This document shows positions 15,667-23,421 of a stretch of DNA of 64,000 bases, in pieces; position 1 is the stretch's first letter, and each line of letters opens with the position of its first letter. The position numbers were made by a program, and so were the translations under genes. A model generated the notes under the pieces. It saw only the letters and a program-made list of their open reading frames with translations. It had not been told where the DNA came from and did not search any database. This DNA is from Tessaracoccus lapidicaptus (GTDB lineage Bacteria > Actinomycetota > Actinomycetes > Propionibacteriales > Propionibacteriaceae), in assembly GCF_001693815.1 (NCBI RefSeq), contig NZ_MBQD01000020.1, positions 1 through 64,000 on the forward strand, read 5' to 3'.

Positions 15667-16197
15667 TCAGGCCGGGACGTAGCTCAGCCTGAGGATGTCG
15701 TCGTCCATCCGGTCGGCGCTCACCAGGCGAAGTGGCGGCCGCGGACCGGCGAAGTACGGATCGCCCCGGCCGATCACCACCGGATGCAGGTAGATGCGGT
15801 ACTCGTCGATGAGTCCGAGGTCGGTGAGGCTCTTGGCGAAGCGCGGGCCGGCGACCGCGATCTCCCCCTCATACTCCGACTTCAGCCTGCGGACGGCGCT
15901 CTCCAGCTCTCCCTCAAGGAGACTCGCGTTGGGGCCCACCGAGGTCAGCGTCCGGGAGGCGACCCACTTGGGCTGGGCGCGGTACGCGGCGGCGAACTCG
16001 CGCTCGTCGTCGTCCCAGGCCGGGTCGTCGTCGTCCCAGTAGCTCATGATCTCGTAGATCCGGCGCCCGTAGATCGAGGCCGCCTGGGTCCTGGCCTCCT
16101 CGATGAAGTGGCGGAACAGCGCCGGGGCTGGCGCGAACGCCTCGTGGTCGACGTAGCCGTCGAGCGACTGGTTCATCCCGAAGACAAGCTTTGCCAT
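15667..16197 (-). CDS. Dihydrofolate reductase family protein (RibD C-terminal type)
   Basis: The 176-residue protein has the RibD_C/DHFR-like fold: KLVFGMNQSLDGYVDHE at the start, SIYGRRIYEIMSYW, EIAVAGPRFAKSLTDLGLID and EYRIYLHPVVIGRGDPYF. The last two are the NADPH-binding and strand segments typical of 'dihydrofolate reductase family' reductases such as YwjB/YyaP. It is probably an NADPH-dependent reductase of unknown substrate. Not the true folate enzyme. Confidence 0.88.
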   Translation of the reverse strand: MAKLVFGMNQSLDGYVDHEAFAPAPALFRHFIEEARTQAASIYGRRIYEIMSYWDDDDPAWDDDEREFAAAYRAQPKWVASRTLTSVGPNASLLEGELESAVRRLKSEYEGEIAVAGPRFAKSLTDLGLIDEYRIYLHPVVIGRGDPYFAGPRPPLRLVSADRMDDDILRLSYVPA

Positions 16198-16237
16198 GGA
16201 TCACACACCTCCGCTGCCCATTCTGCCCCCGCCAGCG

Positions 16238-17410
16238 TCAGCGCAACTCCCGGCTGGCTGATGCGACGGCGGCGGCAGCGCGGTCGACGTCGGCGAGGGT
16301 GGTCCAGCGCCCCATGGAGAGCCTGATCGCGCTCAGCGCGCGGCCCGTCTCGATCCCCATGGCGGCGAGGACTTCAGACGGCGTGTCGCGTCCGGAGTGA
16401 CATGCCGAGCCTGCGGACGCCGCGATGTCCGCCGCGGCGCTGAGGACGCTGAGCGCACGGGTGTCGTCGATGCTGATGTTGAGGGTGTTCGGGAGCCGCC
16501 GGACGGGGTGACCGTTGAGGTGCACCCGGCCAGGAAGGAGCCTCTCCAAGGCCGCCTGCAGGTGGTCGCGGAGGCTGGTCAGGCGCCCAGCCTCGCCTGC
16601 CTCGACGGACCGGCCCGCGAGCAGCGCGGCATGCCCGAACCCGGCGATGTAGGCGACGTTCTCCGTCCCCGCGCGAAGTCCGCCCTCCTGTCCACCTCCG
16701 CCGACGAGCGGGCGTAGTCGGACGCCGTCGCGGACCCACAGCGCGGCAACCCCCTTGGGGGCATACATCTTGTGTCCGACGACGGTGAGGAGGTCTACGC
16801 CGAGCTCCGCGACGTCGACGTTGACTTTCCCGGCCGACTGCGCGGCGTCGCAGTGGACCAGCACGCCGCGGGAGTGCGCGGCGCGCGCGATCTCGGCGAT
16901 CGGCTGGATGGTGCCGGTCTCGTTGTTGGCGTGCATGACGCTGACCATCACGGTCGATTCGGTGATCGCCGCGGCGACGGCCCCGGGGTCGACGAGGCCG
17001 TCCCCGTCGACGCCGACGACGGTGACGTCGACACCGTGGAGCTCCGCCAAATCGGCGCACGCCGCGAGCACCGCGGGGTGTTCGGTCGCCTGGGTGATGA
17101 CGTGCGGGCGTCGGCCCTCCCGCCGGTTCGCGAGAACGGCGCCTCTGATGGCGAGCGCGTCGGCCTCCGAACCGCTGCCGGTGAACACCACCCGGCCGTG
17201 CTGCCCGCCGATGAGGTCGCTGACCTGCATGCGCGCTACCTCGACGGCCTGCCGGGCCGCCTGGCCGTACGCATGGCTGCTCGACGGGTTGCCGAACTCC
17301 CGCGACAGGAAGGGCAGCATGGCCTCGAGTACCGCCGGGTCGACGGGCGTGGTGCCGTTGTAGTCCAAGTAGACCGGGCGGCCCACCATGGCCGGGTGAG
17401 GAGCGTTCAT
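16238..17410 (-). CDS. Cysteine desulfurase
   Basis: The 390-residue protein is a class V aminotransferase of the NifS/IscS type: YLDYNGTTPVDPAVLEAMLP, H111 (TEHPAV), HANNETGTIQPIAEI, PLP-binding K214 (VVGHKMYAPKG) and the catalytic C337 in SAGSACHSG. It removes sulfur from cysteine as a persulfide on C337. It is last in an apparent operon with OsmC and DsrE genes (4-nt gap to DsrE), all divergent from an ArsR-rhodanese regulator. This points to sulfur trafficking or persulfide handling rather than general Fe-S assembly. Confidence 0.92.
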   Translation of the reverse strand: MNAPHPAMVGRPVYLDYNGTTPVDPAVLEAMLPFLSREFGNPSSSHAYGQAARQAVEVARMQVSDLIGGQHGRVVFTGSGSEADALAIRGAVLANRREGRRPHVITQATEHPAVLAACADLAELHGVDVTVVGVDGDGLVDPGAVAAAITESTVMVSVMHANNETGTIQPIAEIARAAHSRGVLVHCDAAQSAGKVNVDVAELGVDLLTVVGHKMYAPKGVAALWVRDGVRLRPLVGGGGQEGGLRAGTENVAYIAGFGHAALLAGRSVEAGEAGRLTSLRDHLQAALERLLPGRVHLNGHPVRRLPNTLNISIDDTRALSVLSAAADIAASAGSACHSGRDTPSEVLAAMGIETGRALSAIRLSMGRWTTLADVDRAAAAVASASRELR

Positions 17411-17414
17411 GGGT

Positions 17415-17765
17415 CTAGAAGACCAGCACCTTGTCCGCTGCGAGGGTGTTGTCGGTGAGTTCCTCCATGGTGGAGCGGCGGGCGCCCTCTACCAGCATCT
17501 CGGCGGTGATGCCCCGCGCGTCCATGCAGGTGCCGCAGCACAGGATCTCGCCGCCGTTGCGGGTGACCGTGCCGAGCATGCGGTCGAGCTTGTAGTAGCC
17601 GTCGGGCGTCTTCTGGCCCGCCATCGCCGCGGTGACGCCGTCGCCCATGAGGAAGACGGTGGTGTCGATGCCCTCGCGCTTGGCCATGGAGGCGGCGAGC
17701 CGGATGGCGTTGTAGGTAGAGTCGAGCCCGTAGGCCGAGCCGTTGATGATGATGAGGGTCTTCAT
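17415..17765 (-). CDS. DsrE family sulfur-relay protein
   Basis: The 116-residue protein has the DsrE/F fold: KTLIIINGSAYGLDSTYNAI, then LAASMAKREGIDTTVFLMGD and a Cys cluster C76-C77-x-x-C80 (EILCCGTCMDARG). The last Cys before MDARG sits where related proteins carry the persulfide-accepting Cys. ATG at 17765 follows AGGAACCCTC. Lies 17 nt after the OsmC gene and 4 nt before the cysteine desulfurase, so it is a plausible sulfur acceptor for that enzyme. Confidence 0.9.
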   Translation of the reverse strand: MKTLIIINGSAYGLDSTYNAIRLAASMAKREGIDTTVFLMGDGVTAAMAGQKTPDGYYKLDRMLGTVTRNGGEILCCGTCMDARGITAEMLVEGARRSTMEELTDNTLAADKVLVF

Positions 17766-17782
17766 GAGGGTTCCTTGTCCGG

Positions 17783-18307
17783 TCAGATTCGTTCGACGGT
17801 GGTGGTGAGGGGGATGGGGTTGGTGACGGTGTAGACGAAGGGGCACTTGGCGCGAGCCTCGTCCTGCCAGCGGCCCAGCGTGACGTCGTCGACGTCGGCC
17901 GCGACCGTGACGCTCACCCTGATCTGTTCCATCAAGGGGCTGTCGCCGAGGTCGTACACGGCCGCGACGTTGACGTCCTGTTCGGCCACGACACTGAGGT
18001 CGTCGAGCTCGACACCCTCGGTGGCGGCGATGGTGACGAGGGTCGCGGCGTAGCAGGCGGCGAGCCCGGCCAACATGTACTGCAGGGGGTCGGGGGCGAG
18101 GCCCTGGCCACCGAAGCCCGGGGCCACGTCGACCTGCAGGTCGGTCGAGGTGCTGCCGTGCTGGATGGACGCGGTGAACGCGGGTTGCCCTGCCTCAAAG
18201 CTCCATCGTCCTTCCACGCGCTTGCGCAAGCGGAAGACCGCGTCGTCGCTGCGGCCGCGCTCCATCACTCCGGCGAGGACGTCGAGGTCGAGGTTGTTGA
18301 GCCTCAT
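17783..18307 (-). CDS. OsmC family protein
   Basis: The 174-residue protein matches OsmC/YhfA-type proteins: GLAPDPLQYMLAGLAACYAA with C85, and EARAKCPFVYTVTNPIPLTT with C155, the two catalytic thiols of the family. OsmC proteins reduce organic hydroperoxides; related forms act on persulfides or thiols. It heads an operon with DsrE and a cysteine desulfurase and is divergent from the ArsR-rhodanese gene. ATG at 18307 follows TAGGAGACGC. Confidence 0.9.
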   Translation of the reverse strand: MRLNNLDLDVLAGVMERGRSDDAVFRLRKRVEGRWSFEAGQPAFTASIQHGSTSTDLQVDVAPGFGGQGLAPDPLQYMLAGLAACYAATLVTIAATEGVELDDLSVVAEQDVNVAAVYDLGDSPLMEQIRVSVTVAADVDDVTLGRWQDEARAKCPFVYTVTNPIPLTTTVERI

Positions 18308-18318
18308 TGCGTCTCCTA

Positions 18319-18391
18319 TTCAACGATATGCTTGAACACGGATGCTAGCACCCGTCGCGCGGGGCTGCACTACTATTCGCAGGAATCGTTG
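18319..18391. promoter_or_regulatory. Divergent control region of the sulfur module
   Basis: The 95-bp gap between the OsmC and ArsR-rhodanese genes holds CAACGAT (18321-18327) and its exact complement ATCGTTG (18385-18391), plus a local inverted repeat TTCAA (18319-18323)/TTGAA (18332-18336). TACTAT at 18371-18376 is a possible -10 for the regulator gene. ArsR-type repressors bind such short inverted repeats. Confidence 0.45.
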
Positions 18392-18402
18392 AGGAGGCGG
18401 GC

Positions 18403-19092
18403 ATGGACGGCCGACAGTTCAAGGACGAGGTGTTCAGCCACTTCGCCCGCATGGGTGCCGCCTTCGGGCACGCCAAGCGCGTCGAGATCATCGACGTGCT
18501 CGCTCAGGGGGAGCGCAACGTCGAATCGCTCGCCGAACAGATCTCCGCGAGCGTGGCCAACACCTCCCGCCACCTCCAGATCCTCTCCGCCGCGGGGCTC
18601 GTGTCCCGCCGCGTCGAGGGCACCGCCAGGGTGTATCGCCTCGCTGATCCGGGCGTCGAGACCGCCTACCGGACGCTCGTCTCGCTTGCCGAGGGCCGGG
18701 TCGCGGAGGTCGCCTCACTGACAGAGGCCTTCTTCACCGACGCCGACGGCACGCGCCCGGTCGCGTTCGACGAGCTGGAGACCCTCAGCCGATCCGGCGA
18801 CGTCGTGCTGGTCGACGTCCGGCCGGCCAGCGAGTTCGCCGCCGGGCACGTCGACGGCGCCCTCAACATCCCGCTGGCGGACCTCTCCGTGCGGATGTCC
18901 GAACTGCCCGACGATGCCACCGTCGTCGCCTACTGTCGCGGGCCGTACTGCGTCATGGCCGCCACGGCCGTCACCCGGCTGCGAGACAGCGGACGCAGTG
19001 CGGTGCGGCTTGAGGGCGGCTACCCGCAGTGGCGCGACGCCGGGCTCCCGGTCGCCGACGGACCAGGCGCGGCCGAGGAACCCCCGGCGTAG
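18403..19092 (+). CDS. ArsR-family regulator fused to a rhodanese domain
   Basis: Residues 1-95 form an ArsR winged helix (RVEIIDVLAQGERNVESLAE, then SVANTSRHLQILSAAGLVSR). Residues 120-220 form a rhodanese domain (DVVLVDVRPASEFAAGHVDG, then ALNIPL and VVAYCRGPYCVMA). The only cysteines in the whole protein are C178 and C183, both in the rhodanese active-site loop. The DNA-binding domain therefore has no metal- or thiol-sensing Cys; sensing would have to occur at the rhodanese loop, for example as a persulfide or a C178-C183 polysulfide. It is divergent from the OsmC-DsrE-cysteine desulfurase operon. Confidence 0.92.
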   Translation: MDGRQFKDEVFSHFARMGAAFGHAKRVEIIDVLAQGERNVESLAEQISASVANTSRHLQILSAAGLVSRRVEGTARVYRLADPGVETAYRTLVSLAEGRVAEVASLTEAFFTDADGTRPVAFDELETLSRSGDVVLVDVRPASEFAAGHVDGALNIPLADLSVRMSELPDDATVVAYCRGPYCVMAATAVTRLRDSGRSAVRLEGGYPQWRDAGLPVADGPGAAEEPPA

Positions 19093-19180
19093 ACTGGAAG
19101 GGTCCACGGGTCTGGTTCGGGCTCTGGGCAGGGGCCGCGACGGCCTGACCGGGGCGAGCGGCCCGTGATCGGAGGCGATC

Positions 19181-19990
19181 ATGCGGGCCATCACAATCGC
19201 AGTCCTGGGGTGTGCGCTGTTGCTGGGCACTGGCTGCGCCGGCGGAACCGCCCCACCGCCGTCGACCACGACCACAGGCGAGCAGACAGCGACGACGGCG
19301 TCGCCCGCAGGTACCCCCTTCCCTGGCGAGAACCCGGTCCATCTGCTGTACATCTCCGACTCCGGCGGCTGGGAGACAGCCGAGGCCTACGCCGCCATCG
19401 CCGAGGAACAGCTCGGCGTCGATGTGGAACTGGTCGATTGGCGCGTCGGCGGCCTCCCGCTCCGAAATGTGCCCGCCCTCATCGCGGCCAACCCCGACGT
19501 CGTGGCGCACGCCGAGATCGTGGTTGTGTTCGGGAGCCCGGCCCATTCAGGGGCGAAGATGGACCAGTACGTCTGCGTCGACCACGACGGCCTGGGCGAT
19601 CCGGGGGTCTACACCGTGGCGGACTGGGATCCGTACGCCGCGCTCGCCGGTGACATCGTCGACTCGATCTGGGAGCTCCGCGACCGCAAACCCACCGCGA
19701 TCCGGATGACCGACGCATACATCCCGCTGACCGCGGACTGGGAGGAGCACGGGGTTTTCGAGCCGTGCATGACCAGCTTCGAGACCATGTCCGAGGCGTT
19801 GCAGGGCGCGGCTGAGGCGCACGGAGCGACATTCGTGTCCTCGCTGGACACCTACAACGGTCCCGACCATCGTCGAGACGCCCGCGCAGCCGGCCTGATC
19901 GCCGACGAGATCCACCCCAGCGCGGCCGGCGGGAAGGCCATGGCCGAGGCTCTGGCGGCCGTCGGCTTCCAGCCCGGCTCCGCACCATGA
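19181..19990 (+). CDS. SGNH-hydrolase-like lipoprotein
   Basis: The 269-residue protein has a lipoprotein signal (VLGCALLLGTGCAGG, acylated Cys around 19) and a Thr/Pro linker. The catalytic-type block is LLYISDSGGWE, where SGNH enzymes have G-D-S, and near the C-terminus it has D-x-I-H (ADEIHPSAAGG), matching the D-x-x-H block. The oxyanion Gly and Asn blocks are not clear. It is probably a cell-surface esterase or acyltransferase with an atypical nucleophile block (S-D-S). ATG at 19181 is the first with a suitable signal. Confidence 0.72.
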   Translation: MRAITIAVLGCALLLGTGCAGGTAPPPSTTTTGEQTATTASPAGTPFPGENPVHLLYISDSGGWETAEAYAAIAEEQLGVDVELVDWRVGGLPLRNVPALIAANPDVVAHAEIVVVFGSPAHSGAKMDQYVCVDHDGLGDPGVYTVADWDPYAALAGDIVDSIWELRDRKPTAIRMTDAYIPLTADWEEHGVFEPCMTSFETMSEALQGAAEAHGATFVSSLDTYNGPDHRRDARAAGLIADEIHPSAAGGKAMAEALAAVGFQPGSAP

Positions 19991-20011
19991 GCGCTGGGCC
20001 ACGAGCGTGGG

Positions 20012-20851
20012 CTAGGTGCTGAGGTCGGCGACGGCGGTCAGCCCGAGTTCGGCGAAGCCCCGCACCAAACCTGACCGGTGCGGCGGCTCGACCACGTGAT
20101 CGGCCAGCGCCATCACCTCCGGCGCCGCGCCCTCCACCACCACAGCTGTCCCGGCGTGGGCCAGCATCTCCAGGTCGTTGTGACCGTCGCCGATGCCGAT
20201 GATGTCGCCGCGTTCGACCCCGAGGTGGGCGGTCGCGACCTCGATCCCGACGGCCTTGTTGACGCCCCGCAGGTGGATCTCCCCGGCGTGGCCGGTCAAC
20301 CCGGTGACGGAGTTCGGCAGTGCGCCCACCCGGGGCCCGACCATGTGGGCCAACTCGCTGATCGCGACCGGGGAGGCGAAGATCGTCACCTTGCCGAACG
20401 AGGCCGCGGCGGGGACCGACACGGCGCGCAGGTGACGCAGGATGTCGTCGACGCCCTCGTCGGACCCGTCGGAACCGAGCGTGGCTCCCAGGATCTCGCG
20501 CATGCGCTCCTGGATCCCCGGCGGGCCGTACAAGGCGTCGGGGGCCTCGAGGATGAAGGTCGCGTCGTGGGCGGCCAGGACGGCGACGACGCGCTCGGCC
20601 AGATCCCGCGGGAATCGGGTGTCGGCGAGGACCCGGTCGCCTACCTCGACGTACCCACCCGCGGCGCCGACCATCCCATCGAATACCGAGTCCAGGATGC
20701 GCGGGGGCACCATCGCCTTCGGCCTGCCCGTGCACAGGAACACATGGTGACCGTTGCGTCGCGCTTCCCGCACGGCCGCCACGTGGCCGGCTGGGACCTG
20801 CCCGCGGTCGGCGTACGTCCCGTCGAAGTCGATGAACACGGCCTTCGGCAT
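20012..20851 (-). CDS. HAD-family hydrolase, Cof type
   Basis: The 279-residue protein has the HAD motifs: AVFIDFDGTYAD (nucleophile Asp), FLCTGRPKA (motif II), GVNKAVGIEVA (Lys) and IGIGDGHNDLEMLAHAG (motif IV). These are typical of Cof/SupH-type phosphatases acting on sugar or nucleotide phosphates. ATG at 20851 follows GAGGGGACGTGAG. It lies downstream of the PAC2 gene with a 41-nt gap, so co-transcription is possible. Confidence 0.9.
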   Translation of the reverse strand: MPKAVFIDFDGTYADRGQVPAGHVAAVREARRNGHHVFLCTGRPKAMVPPRILDSVFDGMVGAAGGYVEVGDRVLADTRFPRDLAERVVAVLAAHDATFILEAPDALYGPPGIQERMREILGATLGSDGSDEGVDDILRHLRAVSVPAAASFGKVTIFASPVAISELAHMVGPRVGALPNSVTGLTGHAGEIHLRGVNKAVGIEVATAHLGVERGDIIGIGDGHNDLEMLAHAGTAVVVEGAAPEVMALADHVVEPPHRSGLVRGFAELGLTAVADLST

Positions 20852-20892
20852 CTCACGTCCCCTCTCGTCGCTGCCCGCGGGCCGGTTCCGGC

Positions 20893-21807
20893 TCACTCGT
20901 CGTCGTCGGTCACCGTGCGCAGGAAGTTCTCGAACTCCGCGGCGAGTTGGTCGGCCGAAGGGATCCGCGACGACTCCGGGGCCCAGAGGTTGGGGTGGTG
21001 CTGTCCTTCGAGGAAGGCGTCGTACTGCTGCTCCAAGGCGGCGACCACGGCCTGGACCTCCTCGTTGCCCTCCACCTCGGCGGCGATGGCGCGCCGGTTG
21101 GCCTCGGCGGTCTCGACCAGTCCGTCGTTGGGCAGGTGGAGCCCCGTCAGGTCGACGATCGCGTTGAGGGCTGCGAGGGCGCCGTCGGCGAACTCCGACG
21201 CGGCCAGGTAGTGCGGGATGTGCAGCGCGAAACCCGCGGCGCGGTGCCCGGCCTCCCCGAGGCGCAGCTCGAGCAGCGCGCCGATCGAGCCCGGCACCTG
21301 GACGCGCCCGAAGGGGGAGTGGGTGTCGCCGATGAGCGCGGGGTCTGTCGCGTGGGCGGTCATCCCGACCGGCCTGGTGTGGGGCACCGCCATCGGCACG
21401 CCGTGGACGCTGACCACCAGAGTGACGCCGAGCGCGACCACCAGCTCGCGGATCGCCGCGACCATCCGCTCCCACTGGAAGTCCGGCTCCGCTCCCGAGA
21501 GGAGCAGGTACGTGTGGCCGTCGCGGTCGGTGAGCCGCTGCAGGATGATCGACGGCGCCTCGTACTCGGCCCACCGGTTGACGTCGAAGACCATCGCCGG
21601 ACGCCGGCCGCGGTAGTCGAACAGCTGGTCGACGTCGAACGTCGCGACGACCTCGGCCTCGCCGGTCTCGACGAGGTGCTGGGTCAGCGCGCGCTGGATC
21701 TGCCCGGCGTCGATGAAGGCGCCCAGCGCCACCACGAGGACGCCCGAGCCCGGGTCCGTGAGGTCGACGTGGGTCTCGAGGCGGTAGAGATCAGACGGGT
21801 TCTGCAC
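20893..21807 (-). CDS. PAC2 family protein
   Basis: The 304-residue protein belongs to the PAC2 (proteasome assembly chaperone 2) superfamily: VALGAFIDAGQIQRALTQHL, then FDVDQLFDYRGRRPAMVF, TYLLLSGAEPDFQWERMV and HGVPMAVPHTRPVGMTAHAT, followed by GALLELRLGE. Actinobacterial members are frequent but their role is not defined. The start is GTG at 21807 (VQNPSDLYRLETHVDL). The C-terminus is Glu/Asp rich. Confidence 0.85.
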   Translation of the reverse strand: MQNPSDLYRLETHVDLTDPGSGVLVVALGAFIDAGQIQRALTQHLVETGEAEVVATFDVDQLFDYRGRRPAMVFDVNRWAEYEAPSIILQRLTDRDGHTYLLLSGAEPDFQWERMVAAIRELVVALGVTLVVSVHGVPMAVPHTRPVGMTAHATDPALIGDTHSPFGRVQVPGSIGALLELRLGEAGHRAAGFALHIPHYLAASEFADGALAALNAIVDLTGLHLPNDGLVETAEANRRAIAAEVEGNEEVQAVVAALEQQYDAFLEGQHHPNLWAPESSRIPSADQLAAEFENFLRTVTDDDE

Positions 21808-21854
21808 GGGACAAGCGTTGCACGTCGTGCGAAATCCGGCAGCGGGGTGCCCGC

Positions 21855-22238
21855 CTACGGGCGAAGATCGCCGTCCACATACATCCATCGTCCGGCCCGG
21901 CGCTCGAACCGGGACCGCTCGTGCACGCGGCCCGGGCGGCGGCCGTCCCGGTGGTGGGCGATGAACTCGACGACGCCGGTCGAGTCGTGCTCGCCGCCGT
22001 CGACGACATCGACGATCTCCAGGCCGGTCCACGCGGAACTGTCGACGGTGACCCGCTCCGGGCGGGTGCGCGGGTGCCAGGTCCGCCAGAGATGGTCAGG
22101 CAGGCCCAGCGCGAAGGCCGAGTAGCGCGACCGCATCAGAGCCTCAGCGGTCGTGGCCTGGGCGTCACCGGCGTGCAGGGGCCCGCAGCACCCCGCATAG
22201 GGGCCGCCGCCACACGGGCACTGGGTGGGATCGGTCAT
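21855..22238 (-). CDS. YchJ/UPF0225-type SEC-C protein
   Basis: The 127-residue protein starts with a zinc-binding CPCGGGPYAGCCGPLH, then ALMRSRYSAFALGLPDHLWR-type YchJ core and ends with GVVEFIAHHRDG and RSRFERRAGRWMYVDG, the characteristic NTF2-like half. Function unknown; the domain resembles SEC-C zinc-binding proteins. ATG at 22238 follows GGAGGCGCCAG. The reading frame continues upstream but that portion looks non-coding. Confidence 0.9.
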   Translation of the reverse strand: MTDPTQCPCGGGPYAGCCGPLHAGDAQATTAEALMRSRYSAFALGLPDHLWRTWHPRTRPERVTVDSSAWTGLEIVDVVDGGEHDSTGVVEFIAHHRDGRRPGRVHERSRFERRAGRWMYVDGDLRP

Positions 22239-22541
22239 CTGGCGCCTCCTTCGGCGCGACGCTAGCACCGGCCGGCCTGCTTGGGGCACGCCGGGGCGGT
22301 GGCAGCGTCAGGCCACGACCTCCGTGTGCCTCCTCCGGATTATTGGTCCGTGGCTCGCGGCTCGAATTCGACCAGGCCGTCACCCTGGCCTGACAAGGCT
22401 TGCCGTCCTTTCTTCGTCGGGGGTGATCGCTACCCCGGCGACGCCTGCCCGGTGACTCCCGGCCGGTCCTCTAGGACAGGCATCTCGACACAGGGCAGGC
22501 GCCCCAGCGACGCCTGCCCTGGAGAGCAGGCGCACCGAGGC
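22239..22541. other. Gene-free stretch upstream of the repeats and the next gene
   Basis: No gene can be supported in these 303 bases. The first part would hold the promoter of the YchJ gene (minus strand). From about 22437 it carries locus B of the dispersed palindromic repeat. One forward frame is open through the whole interval, but its composition looks non-coding. Confidence 0.5.
22437..22534. repeat. Dispersed palindromic repeat, locus B
   Basis: GGCGACGCCTGCCC at 22437-22450 is a left half. The loop TCCTCTAGGA followed by CAGGCATC (about 22477-22494) is a right half. GCGACGCCTG (22507-22516), a 10-nt loop and CAGGCG (22527-22532) form a whole unit. The arm sequence and 10-nt loop length match locus A, and the loop CCTCTAGGA matches locus C. 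Confidence 0.72.
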
Positions 22542-22898
22542 ATGGCAGGCGCGGTGTTCGACGTGGCGTATGGGCGCTACTCGCGCGCATCGCGTCTGGA
22601 GGTGGTGGGCGACCCCTCCTCGGACAGTCTGGCTTGTGAGCGGTTGAATGTTCCTGTGATCGCACAGCAGAATCTGCAGTCGTGGTGGGCGGGGCTCACT
22701 TCCGAACAACGCGGGCGCGCCGTCATCGTCGCATCCCGCCCTGCGCCGCGCGGGATGCTGATCGACGACCTGACTGCGTCGATGATCCAGGCCGCACTGC
22801 CGACGTCGCGGCAGATCTGGACCGGCCAGCCTGAGCACCTCGTGGAGATGCTGGACGATGTCGCGGAGTTCGTGCTGGGGGTTGGCCGGGTGCCGTGA
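22542..22898 (+). CDS. Hypothetical protein, start uncertain
   Basis: The last 85 residues look like a real protein (NVPVIAQQNLQSWWAGLTSE, then QRGRAVIVASRPAPRGMLID, then MIQAALPTSRQIWTGQPEHL), with amphipathic helices and normal codon use. The ATG at 22542 lies inside a copy of the dispersed repeat, so the true start may be one of the TTG or GTG codons near 22642-22660. No family recognised. The repeat may have inserted in front of, or extended, this gene. Confidence 0.45.
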   Translation: MAGAVFDVAYGRYSRASRLEVVGDPSSDSLACERLNVPVIAQQNLQSWWAGLTSEQRGRAVIVASRPAPRGMLIDDLTASMIQAALPTSRQIWTGQPEHLVEMLDDVAEFVLGVGRVP

Positions 22899-22950
22899 GG
22901 TCCGTGGTGCGGTCGCCGAGACGCGGGCTGGGGGGTCGTCGAGGGCTACG

Positions 22951-23421
22951 GTGAACGTCATGCTGATGGACAAGTCCTTCTCCGAGCTCACGACGACCGA
23001 GCTGTACGCCATCCTGCAGCTGCGGGTGGACGTGTTCGTCGTGGAACAGGCGTGTGCCTATCCGGAGCTCGATGGCCGCGACACCGAGCCGGAGACCCGG
23101 CACCTCTGGCTCCCCGCCGGGGATGGTGCGGTGGATGAGGTGGGTGTCGCCTCATATCTGCGGGTCTTGCAGGAGGGTGAGGGCGTGCGGATCGGGCGTG
23201 TGGTCACGCATCCTGCCTTGCGAGGGACTGGACTGGGGCGGGTGCTTGTGCAGGCGGCGATCGACGCCCACTCCCGCATGCGGATCGATATCGACGCACA
23301 GTCCCATCTTGCGGGGTGGTATGGGACGTTCGGCTTCCGCGTGATGGGGGAGGAGTTCCTGGACGCCGGGATCCCGCATCTCCCGATGGCGCACATGCCC
23401 GCTACGTCGGTGGCGCCCTGA
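22951..23421 (+). CDS. ElaA-like GNAT acetyltransferase
   Basis: The 156-residue protein fits the ElaA group: ELTTTELYAILQLRVDVFVV, then EQACAYPELDGRD, then ASYLRVLQEGEGVRIGRVVT and HPALRGTGLGRVLVQAAIDA, the acetyl-CoA loop (R-G-T-G-L-G). ElaA homologues have no settled substrate. GTG at 22951 has GAGGG six bases upstream; ATG codons at 22960 and 22966 are alternatives. Its 3' end faces the MFS gene across the tandem-repeat region. Confidence 0.88.
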   Translation: MNVMLMDKSFSELTTTELYAILQLRVDVFVVEQACAYPELDGRDTEPETRHLWLPAGDGAVDEVGVASYLRVLQEGEGVRIGRVVTHPALRGTGLGRVLVQAAIDAHSRMRIDIDAQSHLAGWYGTFGFRVMGEEFLDAGIPHLPMAHMPATSVAP

